A DNA stretch of 64,000 bases from Paraburkholderia eburnea (GTDB lineage Bacteria > Pseudomonadota > Gammaproteobacteria > Burkholderiales > Burkholderiaceae): assembly GCF_002917095.1 (NCBI RefSeq), contig NZ_PQGA01000029.1, forward strand, positions 1-64,000, written 5' to 3'. The notes under the pieces were generated by a model, which was not told the origin of the DNA, ran no database searches, and worked only from the letters and a program-made list of their open reading frames with translations. Position 1 is the first letter of the stretch; every line of letters starts with the position of its first letter. Of the stretch, positions 8,816 through 17,460 are shown in pieces. The position numbers and the translations under genes are program-made.

Positions 8816-9610
8816 TACCGACCCCCTTCGTTACCCATGCGACTTCGGCAACGCGGCTGGGTCGGCGGTCGAGTTGGTTTCGAGGTAGAACGCCGATAGA
8901 AACAAGACGCTCTCGCTGGCCCGACACGAACGCAAGCAAGGCGGCGCACCCGCTGATGAGCGAGTAACCCGCCAGTAGTTGAATTCGAAAGCTGATCTGG
9001 CCGACAACAAGATCCCATGCCTGCTGACTGCGATCCTCGTAAGCGAGCGCATGGTTAATTGCATCGATCAGGTTGAGCACAAAGTCTTCGCCGTCCGCGC
9101 AGTCAAACTCGTTGCGCAGCCAGCGCTGAAGGGCCGTCCTGGTCTCCAGTCAGGCTGACTGAACCACTCTTTGCGTGACGATCAAACAGGAAAATCGCTA
9201 ACGCTGCCGACGCGTTCTTCGCAAACATGGCCCAGCCGCAATCGAGCGATGGCAGATGCGGGGTCGCCCGTGGGCCGTGCTGAAACGGGTACGCAAGGTG
9301 CCAACGCCACAGGCGATCGACTGCACACCCGCGAATGCCTGCCTGGGGTCGGCCAGTGCGGTTTTGTTTGGCCAGTGGCATCCGACGCAGGCATCAAGAA
9401 GGGGTTTGAGGGACTTGTCCTTAGGGAGCTGGGCATTGCATGCCCAGACCGACTCCAGAAAGCTGCTGCTGCGCGCCAGGTCGTCGGCCGGGTCCATTGA
9501 GAAGCATCGAGCGTGGCGTAGCCCATCTGAGCGAGGACCCTACGCTGCTCGAAGAGGTCACCGATGGGGCCGTCTCTGGGGTGCTTCACGCGGTGTTGCC
9601 GGATTCCCGA

Positions 9611-9666
9611 ACGGGACAGAATGCTTGCGGCAGTGCTGTCCCGTTGCTTCGACAGAATGCTTGCGG
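9611..9666. repeat. Short direct and inverted repeat next to the lactonase gene end
   Basis: GACAGAATGCTTGCGG occurs exactly twice, at 9615-9630 and 9651-9666, offset by 36 bp. ACGGGACAG (9611-9619) pairs perfectly with 9636-9644, so the first copy lies within a 9-bp-stem hairpin. The second copy ends 2 bp before the stop codon of the lactonase gene. It could be the end of a lost mobile element or a folded 3' element. Confidence 0.6.
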
Positions 9667-9667
9667 C

Positions 9668-10600
9668 TCAAAGCGCGGCGGCAAATTCCGGGTCGCACAG
9701 TCCGGCCACGCCGGGGTTCAGCACGAGCACACAGCCGTCGTGCTCACCAACGTTGCCAGCCGGCTGGATCGACGTGACGAACAACCTGTCGAGGCGCGGG
9801 CCGCCGAATGCGCACATCGACGGCTTCGACACCGGCAGTTCGATCGAGCGATCGAGCCGGCCGTCCGGCGAGAAGCGCAGCAACAGGCCCGCGTCGTTCG
9901 CGCAAGTCCAGTAGCAGCCGTCCGCGTCGACCGCCGCGCCGTCCGGGCGGCCCGAGTAGTCGTGCAGGTTCGCGAACAGTCGCCGGTTGGTCGGCACGCC
10001 GTCGTCGAGGTCGTAGTCGAACGCCCATATGTGCCGCTCGGTCGGATACGAGTCCGACAGATACATTGTGCGTCCGTCCGGCGACCACGCGAGACCGTTC
10101 TGCGTGCAGAGCCCGCCAATCACCGGCGCTGACAGACCCGCATTTGCGTCGTAGCGATACAGCCTGCCGGCCGGCTCGCGGCCAACAGGGTCCTGCACCA
10201 TCGTGCCCGACCAGAAGCGCCCTTGACGGTCACAGCGACCGTCATTGAAACGCATCCGCCTGGCAGTATGCTCGACCGCCGCGACGAGGCGTACCGACAC
10301 CGTACCTTGGCGCGCACCGTCGGCTGCTTCGCCGAGTTTCACAGCAAAGAGCCCGCTTTCCATCGCCGCGAGCACGACGCCGTTGCAGTCGAACGCGATG
10401 CAGCCGACGCGCTCAGGCAGTGTCCACTCGGTGCGCCGCGCATGCGCGAGCGAATAGCGGACAAGCATCTGCGCCGGAATATCGACCCAGTACAGCGCAT
10501 TTTCCGCCGCGCGCCACACCGGGCTCTCGCCGACGCTGCAGCGTCGCGCGTCGTCGGCTTCGAGGCGCTCGAAATTCAGTCGCTGCGGCGCGGCGCTCAC
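9668..10600 (-). CDS. SMP-30/gluconolactonase-family sugar-acid lactonase
   Basis: A 310-residue beta-propeller lactonase. The metal-site residues of the family are visible: Glu in GESPVW near the N-terminus, Asn in RFNDGRCD, Asn in TQNGLAWSPDG, and Asp in YLSDSYPTER. Start is GTG 10600, which overlaps the stop of the uronate dehydrogenase gene (GTGA); earlier in-frame codons fall inside that gene and are out of context. Coupled to a uronate dehydrogenase, it most likely opens the galactaro- or glucaro-lactone that enzyme makes, giving the aldarate. Expected cytoplasmic, Zn/Ca/Mn-dependent. Plain gluconolactonase activity is the alternative. Confidence 0.85.
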   Translation of the reverse strand: MSAAPQRLNFERLEADDARRCSVGESPVWRAAENALYWVDIPAQMLVRYSLAHARRTEWTLPERVGCIAFDCNGVVLAAMESGLFAVKLGEAADGARQGTVSVRLVAAVEHTARRMRFNDGRCDRQGRFWSGTMVQDPVGREPAGRLYRYDANAGLSAPVIGGLCTQNGLAWSPDGRTMYLSDSYPTERHIWAFDYDLDDGVPTNRRLFANLHDYSGRPDGAAVDADGCYWTCANDAGLLLRFSPDGRLDRSIELPVSKPSMCAFGGPRLDRLFVTSIQPAGNVGEHDGCVLVLNPGVAGLCDPEFAAAL

Positions 10601-11415
10601 GATTTCGGCTCCATCGGCCCGAGCAGCACATACGGGCCGCCGTGGTGCAGGCGCGTGATGTCGCTCGTGTCGATCGGCCCTTCGGGCGGGAAGCGGTCCG
10701 CGAACGGCCGCGAGCTGTCTCTTGCGACGAAGCCGAGATGCGCGGCCTTCGTGTTGTCCCACCACTTCGAAGGATTGTCGGACACACCGAAGACGATCGT
10801 GTGATCGACGCGCAGCGCGAACAGCGAACGGCGCACGAGTTCGGTCAGGTCGGCGAAGCTCAGGAACGTCACGAGCATGCGCGGATTCTGCGGCGCGGCA
10901 TAGGCGGAGCCGATCCGCATGCAGACCGTCTCGATGCCGAAGCGGTCGAAGTAATAGCGCGACATCGCCTCGCCGAAGCACTTGCTGATGCCGTACATCG
11001 AGTCCGGGCGCACCGGGGCGTTCGCGTCGATCACCTCGGTCGTCTTGTAGAAGCCGATCGCGTGATTCGAGCTGGCGTAGATCACGCGGCGCACGCCTTG
11101 CTTTTGAGCGGCCGAATACAGGTTGTACGTGCCGAGAATGTTCGCCTGAAGCACGTCGTCGAACGGCGCCTCGACCGAAATGCCGCCCATGTGCACGATC
11201 GCATCGACGTCTCGCGCGAGCGCGAGCACCGCTTCGCGATCCGCGAGATCTGCCTCGATCACTTCCTCGCCTGGCCCCGCGGCTTCCATCGGCGCGATGT
11301 CGGTGCAGCGCACGACATCAGCCCAGTCGCGCATCGCGACGCGCAGGATCCGTCCGAGATTGCCCGCCGCGCCCGTCAGCAGCAGACGCTTGAATGGCTT
11401 GTTACCCTTGTCCAT
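10597..11415 (-). CDS. udh: Uronate dehydrogenase (NAD-dependent SDR/epimerase fold)
   Basis: A 272-residue extended-SDR protein with the dinucleotide motif TGAAGNLG (residues 14-21) and the catalytic YGISK pentad. SSNHAIGFY and HMGGISVEAPF match uronate dehydrogenases, which oxidise D-galacturonate or D-glucuronate to aldaro-1,5- or 1,4-lactone with NAD+. The lactonase gene follows with a 4-bp overlap and would hydrolyse the product. Start ATG 11415. A divergent LacI-type regulator begins only about 95 bp away, with an operator-like palindrome just before it. Identity is by recognition of the family and context; other sugar epimerases are less likely. Confidence 0.85.
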   Translation of the reverse strand: MDKGNKPFKRLLLTGAAGNLGRILRVAMRDWADVVRCTDIAPMEAAGPGEEVIEADLADREAVLALARDVDAIVHMGGISVEAPFDDVLQANILGTYNLYSAAQKQGVRRVIYASSNHAIGFYKTTEVIDANAPVRPDSMYGISKCFGEAMSRYYFDRFGIETVCMRIGSAYAAPQNPRMLVTFLSFADLTELVRRSLFALRVDHTIVFGVSDNPSKWWDNTKAAHLGFVARDSSRPFADRFPPEGPIDTSDITRLHHGGPYVLLGPMEPKS

Positions 11416-11488
11416 CCTTGTTCCTCATTGTTCGATTGCCCGTTTTGGCCGCCTTCGGCTGGCGGCGTCTCCGTATTCTCACACGCCC

Positions 11489-11507
11489 GGGAAAACGTTA
11501 TCCTTCG
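11489..11507. promoter_or_regulatory. Candidate LacI-type operator before the LacI regulator gene
   Basis: GGGAAAACGTTATCCTTCG lies 3 bp before ATG 11511 and in the divergent gap with the uronate dehydrogenase gene. It has the central ACGT and A/T-flanked symmetry of LacI-family operators. Related strings are GGGAAAACGATTACCC near 17103 and GGGAAACAATTTTCCTTC at 16962. Position suggests autorepression and control of the dehydrogenase/lactonase pair; no binding evidence. Confidence 0.4.
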
Positions 11508-11510
11508 AGA

Positions 11511-12515
11511 ATGAAAAAACGTGTTCCTACCATTCGCGACGTAGCCGCATCGGCTGGTGTATCGGTCGCTACGGTATCCAAATTCATTAACGCCACACAA
11601 CGCTTCTCGCCCCCGGTCGAGGCGCGCCTGAAGGCGACCATTGCGCGGCTAGGCTACCAGTCGAACCCGCACGCGCGCTACATGGTGACCGGTGAAACGC
11701 GCACGATCGGCCTTTCGGTACTCGACATCCGCAATCCGCACTTCACGAGCCTCGTGAAAGGCGCGAACCGCATCGCGCTCCAGTTCGACTACACGCTGCT
11801 GCTTGTCGATGTCGAAGAAAACCCGGCCCGCGAGTTTCAGCTGCTCGAAGCGCTCGCGCGGCGCGTCGACGGTCTCGTGCTGAACACGCGGATGTCCGAC
11901 GATGATGCCGACAAGCTCGCTCCGCTCAACAAGCCGATCGTCATGATCAATCGCGTGTCGCAAAACCCGCAGTTCGGGAGCGTGAATCCGGACAACCATC
12001 GTGCGGGTTTCATGCTCGCGCAGCATCTGCTGAACCGCGGCTATCGCGACATCGGTTACCTCGGCTACGCGCACGCGCGTCCGAACGAGCAGCGTCTCGC
12101 GGGCATGAGCGAGTGTCTCGCCAGCGCGGGCGTCGCGCCACGCCTCTTCGAAGCGGACGCGCCGACCGCCTCAGCCGGCGAACGCGCGTGCTCGTCGATC
12201 CTGTTCGGCCCGGCGCGCCCGGAGGTGCTGATCTGCTACAACGACCTGATCGCGCTCGGCTTCCTGAAGGAGGCGCGCAATCTTGGCTTTTCGCTGCCAG
12301 ACGATGTCGCCGTATGCGGCTTCGACAACATCTCCCATGGCGAATACGCGTGGCCCGGACTCACGACCGTCGATGTACAGAGCGAACGCCTGGGCGAAAT
12401 CGCGATGCTGCGCCTTCTCGATGCGCTCGCCGGCAAGCCGGTGGGCGAAACCGGCTTGCTCGAACCGCGTCTGATCGTGCGCGAATCGACTCTCGGCAAA
12501 CCGCGCGCCGCGTAA
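11511..12515 (+). CDS. LacI-family transcriptional regulator
   Basis: A 334-residue repressor. Residues about 5-25 form the helix-turn-helix (TIRDVAASAGVSVATVSKF), followed by the hinge region and a periplasmic-binding-protein-like ligand domain, with IGLSVLDIRNPHF at its start and CGFDNISHGEYAWPGLTTVD near the end. Start ATG 11511 gives the usual MKKRVPTIRDVA beginning; an upstream extension of 39 codons is not conserved-looking. It is divergent from the uronate dehydrogenase operon, and its ligand is likely a uronate or aldarate. A palindromic operator-like site directly precedes it. Confidence 0.92.
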   Translation: MKKRVPTIRDVAASAGVSVATVSKFINATQRFSPPVEARLKATIARLGYQSNPHARYMVTGETRTIGLSVLDIRNPHFTSLVKGANRIALQFDYTLLLVDVEENPAREFQLLEALARRVDGLVLNTRMSDDDADKLAPLNKPIVMINRVSQNPQFGSVNPDNHRAGFMLAQHLLNRGYRDIGYLGYAHARPNEQRLAGMSECLASAGVAPRLFEADAPTASAGERACSSILFGPARPEVLICYNDLIALGFLKEARNLGFSLPDDVAVCGFDNISHGEYAWPGLTTVDVQSERLGEIAMLRLLDALAGKPVGETGLLEPRLIVRESTLGKPRAA

Positions 12516-12527
12516 CGTGTGCTTCAT

Positions 12528-12547
12528 GCGGCGGCAGCCACCGCCGC
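12528..12547. terminator. Hairpin between convergent genes
   Basis: GCGGCGG at 12528-12534 pairs with 12541-12547 around a 6-nt loop, 12 bp after the LacI regulator stop and before the end of the convergent aldehyde-dehydrogenase remnant. No U-tract on either strand, so termination is plausible but not certain. Confidence 0.4.
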
Positions 12548-12569
12548 GCTATCGCTGCAATCCAGCCGC

Positions 12570-12741
12570 TTAAACCGCGCCCGGATTCACATAAGACGTC
12601 TTCACCGTCGTGTAGAACTCGCGCGCATAGCTGCCTTGTTCGCGCGGACCATAGCTCGATCCCTTGCGGCCGCCGAACGGCACGTGATAGTCCACACCGG
12701 CCGTTGCCGTGTTGATCATCACCATGCAGGCCTGGACGTTG
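12570..12741 (-). pseudogene. Aldehyde dehydrogenase C-terminal fragment
   Basis: About 55 codons reading MVMINTATAGVDYHVPFGG, then GGRKGSSYGPREQG, and ending YTTVKTSYVNPGAV before a stop. This matches the extreme C-terminus of alpha-ketoglutaric semialdehyde dehydrogenase-type ALDHs, which end sugar-acid oxidation pathways. The catalytic Cys and the NAD-binding domain are absent. Upstream the sequence changes abruptly, at about 12742-12746, into the start of a dehydratase gene in another frame, so this is the tail left by a deletion. Confidence 0.85.
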
Positions 12742-12877
12742 CCCCCATGTAATCGGACGGGTGATAGCCCATCTGCGCCGTGCGCGAGCGGTGGCCGAAC
12801 GAGCGCAGATCGTTCACGCCGTACCAGCGGTAGCTGCGAAGTTGGTCGGGGGTCTTCTTGCGGGTCGGGTTGTCCAA
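12742..12877 (-). pseudogene. IlvD/Edd-family sugar-acid dehydratase N-terminal fragment
   Basis: About 45 codons starting near TTG 12877 (alternatives not excluded): NPTRKKTPDQLRSYRWYGVN, then SFGHRSRTAQMGYHPSDYMG. This is the beginning of an IlvD/Edd-family L-arabonate/xylonate-type dehydratase. It stops at the junction with the aldehyde-dehydrogenase tail, where continuing the frame gives ATSRPAW and a stop. The Fe-S ligands and the rest of the roughly 580-residue enzyme are missing. A LacI-type operator lies about 85 bp upstream, so the promoter region seems preserved. Confidence 0.85.
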
Positions 12878-12960
12878 ATGAATTCTCTTTCTCGATGAAG
12901 GTGCCATCTCGGCGCGGCGCAAGGAAGTTAAACGGTATCCTGCTTCGCTCGTGCAAACTC

Positions 12961-12978
12961 AATGATAGCGTTACCATT
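12961..12978. promoter_or_regulatory. LacI/GntR-type operator upstream of dehydratase remnant
   Basis: AATGATAGCGTTACCATT, a near-perfect palindrome about a central CG, fits the shared pattern ATGRTANCGNTANCAT seen at 15552, 17176 and 17461. It resembles known GntR (LacI-family) gluconate operators. It lies between the dehydratase remnant and the LacI-type regulator gene. Confidence 0.6.
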
Positions 12979-13090
12979 ATTCTTGTGGGGCAGGCTAAAC
13001 GCCAAGTCAGGTCGCAAAGGGGAACCGGAGGGAAAGCCGGGTGCCCGTCCAGGGCCGCTGCGAACCCCGTCGTCTCAGGCCGGGAAGGGG

Positions 13091-14134
13091 CTACGCGGTA
13101 TCGCGCGCGACGATGGAGAACCCGACGTCGACGTTGCTCTCCACCCGCGCGCCTTTCAGCCGTGCAATCAGGCATTCTGCTGCGGCCGTGCCGATCCGCT
13201 TGCCGTCGACCCGCACGCTCGTGAGCGCGGGCCACATTTCAGCTGCGAATTCGAGGTCGCCGAAGCCGCAAACCGACAGATCGTCGGGCACCCTGATGCC
13301 ATGGTCGCGGGCCTCGCCGAGCACGCCGAGCGCAAGCAGGTCGGAACCGCAGAACACGCAGTCGATGTCGCGGCGCGAGTCGAGGATTTCCGCGAGCTTT
13401 TCGCGGCCGAGCGCGACCGAGCTGGGCGGCGTGACACTCGCGGCCGCGACGTCAGTGATGCCGTGCCGCGCCATCGCGTGCACGAAGCCATCGTGACGCG
13501 CGCGGGCGCGCGCGTCCTTCGCGGACACGATCGCGGGGCGCTTCCTGCCGCGCTCGACGAAATGCTGCGCGACCGCCACGCCGACGTCGTAGTGCGAAAA
13601 GCCCACCAGCATGTCGACCTGCAGGTCGGTGTCGTCCCACGTTTCGACAGTCGGCAACTGCAGGCTCAGGAGCCGCGCGCGCAGCGGCGCGGTGCGCGCG
13701 ACGCCAACCAGAAGCACGCCTTCCGGACGGCGCGAGAGCGCCGCGTCGAGCACGCGCAGTTCGTCGGCCTCGCCATAGCCGGAGAGGCCGAGCAGCACCT
13801 GATAGCCGGCGCGCGACATCGCATCGCTGAACGCCTGGATCGAAGTGGAAAACAGCGAGTGCGCGATGGTCGGCACGATCGCCGCGATGAGCCGCGACTT
13901 CGACGAAGACAGGCTGCCCGCGAGCCGGTTCGGCACGTAGCCGAGTTGCTGGACCATCTGCTGCACGCGCCGCAAGGTTTCGGGGGCGACGACTTCGGGG
14001 TTGTTCAGTGCGCGCGACACCGTGATGGGCGACACCTGAGCGAGTGCCGCCACATCCGTGATGCGGATGTCGCGCACGCCGCCGCGCGCGCGTTTGCTGG
14101 TCGTCGTTGCTGCTTTTTCTTTCGGTTTGGCCAT
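13091..14134 (-). CDS. LacI-family regulator, GntR-like
   Basis: A 347-residue LacI-family protein with a basic N-terminal extension. The helix-turn-helix is at about residues 25-45 (RITDVAALAQVSPITVSRAL), followed by the hinge-helix segment YVPNRLAGSLSSSKSRLIAA. The ligand domain ends in VCGFGDLEFAAEMWPALTSV. The sequence is closest to the GntR gluconate-repressor branch. It lies between the transporter gene and the dehydratase scar on the same strand. Four copies of one palindrome (12961, 15552, 17176, 17461) around it are the natural candidates for its binding sites. A sugar acid is the likely effector. Confidence 0.92.
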   Translation of the reverse strand: MAKPKEKAATTTSKRARGGVRDIRITDVAALAQVSPITVSRALNNPEVVAPETLRRVQQMVQQLGYVPNRLAGSLSSSKSRLIAAIVPTIAHSLFSTSIQAFSDAMSRAGYQVLLGLSGYGEADELRVLDAALSRRPEGVLLVGVARTAPLRARLLSLQLPTVETWDDTDLQVDMLVGFSHYDVGVAVAQHFVERGRKRPAIVSAKDARARARHDGFVHAMARHGITDVAAASVTPPSSVALGREKLAEILDSRRDIDCVFCGSDLLALGVLGEARDHGIRVPDDLSVCGFGDLEFAAEMWPALTSVRVDGKRIGTAAAECLIARLKGARVESNVDVGFSIVARDTA

Positions 14135-14209
14135 CGCTCGGATGTTTAGACGAAGCGACGGCAGCCCGCAGGGAATGGACCGCCGTCGGCGTCGTATTGG
14201 AGGCGGAGT

Positions 14210-15526
14210 TTAGCCTAAGCCAATAACGCGGCTTGAGTCCTCGCGGAGTTGCACCGGCGTCATGCGCGGCATCAGCACGTGCATGATGGCGAGCGCAACG
14301 ATATACGCCAGCGCGCCGACCGCGAACAGCGCCCAGTACTGGCCGGTGCGCTGCAGGGTCTCGCCGATCACGCCGGAGAACAGGAACGAGCCGAGCATTC
14401 CCATCACGCCACCGATGCCGATCACCGTGCCGACCGCGCGTTTCGGGAACACGTCGGACACCAGCGTCACGAGATTCGCGGACCAGCCCTGGTGCGCCGC
14501 GGCAGCGAGGCCAACCGCGAGCACCGCGAACGTCAGCGTCTGCACCTGGGAGAGCAGCGCGATGGGCATCACGCAGATTGCGCAGACGAGCATTGTCAGC
14601 TTGCGTGCGAAGTTCGGACGCTGCGTGCGCGCCAGGAGCTTCGACGACACCCAGCCTCCCAGCACGCTGCCGATGCACGACATGACGTAGATCACCATCA
14701 GCGGCATGCCCATGTCCTGAATGTCGATGTGGTTGGACTCGTTCAGCCACTTCGGCAACCAGAACAGATAGAACCACCAGATCGGATCGGTCATAAATTT
14801 GCCGACCATAAACGCCCACGTCTCGCGGTAACGTAGCACCGACAGCCAGCCCACCTTCGCTTCCGCGGAAGCGGCCCCGCCGGTGTCCGAGTTGATGTAC
14901 GCGAGTTCTTCCTTCGACACGCCCGGATTCACGGTCGGCGGACGATAGATGATCATCCATACCACGAGCCAGATGAAACCGGTAATACCGCCGAGAATGA
15001 ACGCCGCGCGCCAGCCCCACGTCACCGCGACGATCGGCACGAAGGCCGGTGCGATGATGCCGCCGATGGTCGCGCCCATGTTCCAGATGCCGGTTGCGAG
15101 CGCACGCTCCTTCTTCGGGAACCAGACGGCCGTCGTGCGGATCGCGACCGGGAAGTTTGACGCCTCGGAGAAGCCAAGCAGACCGCGCACGGCCGCAAAG
15201 CCGGGCACCGTCGACGCGAGCGCATGCAGCATCGCCGCGACGCTCCACATCGCCATGGCCGTGCCGTACACACCTTTTTCCGCGACCTTGTCGGCGATGC
15301 GGCCGAACACGGCAAGACCGAGTGCATACGCGACGGTGAATACCATCACGGTTTCCGCGTACTGTACCTGCGTCCAGCCGATATCCTTCTGCAGCAGCGG
15401 TGCGAGCAGACCGAGCATCTGCCGGTCCATGTAGTTGATGGTGGTCGCGAAAAACATCATCGCGCAGATCGTCCACCGATAACGGCCGGTGGCCGCCCTC
15501 GCGACGAGTGAAGGGTTAGCACTCAT
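14210..15526 (-). CDS. MFS sugar-acid transporter, ExuT-like
   Basis: A 438-residue, twelve-helix transporter of the anion:cation symporter branch (ExuT/GudP type). The helix 1 signature TTINYMDRQMLGLLAPLLQK is present, as is the GLLGFSEASNFPVAIRTTA loop typical of hexuronate/galactarate carriers. Start ATG 15526 (MSANPSL), with GGAGAC upstream; the 21-codon extension upstream is unlikely. An operator palindrome sits 26-43 bp before the start. Together with uronate dehydrogenase and lactonase nearby, galacturonate or glucuronate import is the best guess. Confidence 0.88.
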   Translation of the reverse strand: MSANPSLVARAATGRYRWTICAMMFFATTINYMDRQMLGLLAPLLQKDIGWTQVQYAETVMVFTVAYALGLAVFGRIADKVAEKGVYGTAMAMWSVAAMLHALASTVPGFAAVRGLLGFSEASNFPVAIRTTAVWFPKKERALATGIWNMGATIGGIIAPAFVPIVAVTWGWRAAFILGGITGFIWLVVWMIIYRPPTVNPGVSKEELAYINSDTGGAASAEAKVGWLSVLRYRETWAFMVGKFMTDPIWWFYLFWLPKWLNESNHIDIQDMGMPLMVIYVMSCIGSVLGGWVSSKLLARTQRPNFARKLTMLVCAICVMPIALLSQVQTLTFAVLAVGLAAAAHQGWSANLVTLVSDVFPKRAVGTVIGIGGVMGMLGSFLFSGVIGETLQRTGQYWALFAVGALAYIVALAIMHVLMPRMTPVQLREDSSRVIGLG

Positions 15527-15551
15527 GGCTTGTCTCCGTTCTTGCTTACTG

Positions 15552-15569
15552 GATGTTATCGTTATCATC
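15552..15569. promoter_or_regulatory. LacI/GntR-type operator before the sugar-acid transporter
   Basis: GATGTTATCGTTATCATC, a strong palindrome about a central CG, lies about 26 bp upstream of the transporter start and between it and the porin gene. It matches the 16-bp pattern of the other three sites. A half-site-like CGATAACG follows at 15574. Confidence 0.65.
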
Positions 15570-15611
15570 GCGGACGATAACGAGGCCAAACTAAGAACTC
15601 AAATCCGGGAA

Positions 15612-16805
15612 TCAGAACAGCACCGTGATGCCGAACATGGCGGCGAACTGGTTGCGGGTCGACGACGGAGTCGGGTTTTCGAGGTCGCCCACCGAGGGCG
15701 CCGCCATCACGATGTGGCCGTTCGCGTCGAGCGTGTCGCCGTCCGAACGCTGGAATGCCTGCAGCGCGTAAAGCGTCGTGCGCTTCGACAGGTGATATGC
15801 CTCTTTCAGCGAATACTGCTGGTAGCGTGCGGCATCGTTGATACCGTTCGCCTTCGACGCCATCGTGTAGCTGATGCCGCCCGCGACGTCGAACGCCGGC
15901 GTAAAGCGATAGATGCCGGTGAGTCCGTACGTGTTGAACACGGCTGTGTCGGTGAAGATCGAACTGCCGCCCGGCAGGTATCGAACGTTCGTGTACGTGA
16001 AGCCGACGGTGGCGTTGTCGAACGTGTAGTTGCCGGACGCCGCGGCGTGCCGGACGCCGCGTGCGGTCACATAGCCCTGGTTCAACGCGGACACGCCGAA
16101 GGATGCGGTCGATGCCGGGTCGAACGCGATCGTCGTGTTCGTGTTCGCGTTGTTCATCTGCAGGTAGCCGGCCGCGAGCGCGATCGGGCCGTTCGAGTAG
16201 CGCAACGCGGCGCTGAACGTCTGTCCCTTCGAGGTGCTACCCGCGAAGCCGCCGAGCGCGTACATCGCACTCGCCTGCAGGCCCGCATAGACCGGCGACG
16301 TGTACGTGATCGAGTTGTTGATGCGAATCGTCGTGTCGAGACCGTCGATATCGCCCGGATGCGCGCCGGTTGCGCCAGTCAGTGCCCAACTCGACGACAG
16401 CGGGCCGACGAATAGCAGGTACGGCGTGTACTGCCGGCCCATTGTCGCCGTACCGTAGGTGTTGCTCTTTAGACCAACGTATGCCTCGCGATTGAAGATC
16501 AGGCCGCTAGAGGACGCCGCACCGCTGTTCGGATCGAAGCCGGCCTGCAGATCGAAGATCGCAGACAAACCGCCGCCAAGGTCTTCGTTGCCGATGAGGC
16601 CGAATTTCGACGCGGCCAGGTTGCCCTGGCGAAGGTAAACGTTGGAGTGACCCTTCTGGTTGTTGACGAAGGTAAGCGCGTCGTCAACTGCGCCGTACAG
16701 CGTGACACTGCTTTGGGCCGCTGCGTCTCCTGCGACGAACATCACGCCGGCGGTTAGCAACGCGCCGGTCACAAGCGTGGAAGTGCGGGTGGTGGTGGTC
16801 TTCAT
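15612..16805 (-). CDS. General porin (Burkholderia type)
   Basis: A 397-residue outer-membrane porin. The signal peptide covers residues 1 to about 31 and ends GDAAA; the mature protein begins AQSSVTLYGAVDDALTFVNN and ends FGITVLF with a terminal Phe. Start ATG 16805 (MKTTTTRTS), preceded by GAGGGGAC; five codons upstream to 16820 are not needed. It is transcribed toward the ExuT-like transporter gene, and operator-like palindromes lie upstream, so it probably serves outer-membrane uptake of the same sugar acids. Confidence 0.93.
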   Translation of the reverse strand: MKTTTTRTSTLVTGALLTAGVMFVAGDAAAQSSVTLYGAVDDALTFVNNQKGHSNVYLRQGNLAASKFGLIGNEDLGGGLSAIFDLQAGFDPNSGAASSSGLIFNREAYVGLKSNTYGTATMGRQYTPYLLFVGPLSSSWALTGATGAHPGDIDGLDTTIRINNSITYTSPVYAGLQASAMYALGGFAGSTSKGQTFSAALRYSNGPIALAAGYLQMNNANTNTTIAFDPASTASFGVSALNQGYVTARGVRHAAASGNYTFDNATVGFTYTNVRYLPGGSSIFTDTAVFNTYGLTGIYRFTPAFDVAGGISYTMASKANGINDAARYQQYSLKEAYHLSKRTTLYALQAFQRSDGDTLDANGHIVMAAPSVGDLENPTPSSTRNQFAAMFGITVLF

Positions 16806-17175
16806 TGGGCGTCCCCTCATTTTTTGGGTCTGCGAATCTTAACCGCCACCCGATTCGCGTCAATCGCCCGGATCGCGCGTGCAACGGGCGTAGCGTGTAC
16901 CGGCTCAGCCGCTTTTTCACGGCTGGAAAAGTGTCCTTCTCCATCGATTTAGCCCCGGACCGGGAAACAATTTTCCTTCTGTTTCCTCTACGAGGAGAAC
17001 GCGATGTGGCGGCGCCATCTACTGGAATTTGCGTTGTTTCACGAAACGCCTTAATGCTGTTTTCGCGGGGCCAGGGCAATAAAATCCGGTGGTTGCCGGC
17101 TAGGGAAAACGATTACCCTAATCGGCGGGAATGTAGCGTTTTTACGTCTAAGGGGAATCCCCAGCAGACAACCGC

Positions 17176-17193
17176 AATGATAACGCTACCATC
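17176..17193. promoter_or_regulatory. LacI/GntR-type operator copy
   Basis: AATGATAACGCTACCATC, same 16-bp core pattern as 12961. It lies 371 bp upstream of the porin start and 436 bp before the chemoreceptor. Distance makes the regulated promoter uncertain. Confidence 0.55.
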
Positions 17194-17460
17194 GCGCACG
17201 CATATTCATGGGAATACGGCGCGGAACTGGGAGGTCCAGACGACCCTGAAGCCTGCCGCGCCAATGTTCGAGGGGCCGCCGTCTGGCCAGCCGTGTTTGT
17301 GTAGCGCTGCGGTTGAGTTCACTTCCTGGTTCCCCTGTATCTGGCCGCGCAAACCCGGCGTCCGAATATCGGCTTCGTGAAACTCCCTACGCAGGGCAGT
17401 CCTTCAACTAGTCAAAGTCGCGTACGAATGGTAACGACCCATCGCAGGTAGACACATTTG

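Larger units (their letters stand above)
8334..9667. other. Degenerate stretch with gene remnants, no intact gene seen
   Basis: About 1.3 kb without a convincing complete gene. Visible pieces are an IS30 transposase start (8748 onward, plus strand); a minus-strand open stretch from 9149 reading LETRTALQRWLRNEFDCADG and on to a hydrophobic AGYSLISGCAALLAFVSGQ, which runs into the back of the IS30 stub; and two overlapping minus-strand frames at about 9198-9589, one reading MDPADDLARSSSFLESVW and the other DLFEQRRVLAQMGYATLDA, that look like one frameshifted gene. None of these last pieces could be assigned to a family. Confidence 0.5.
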
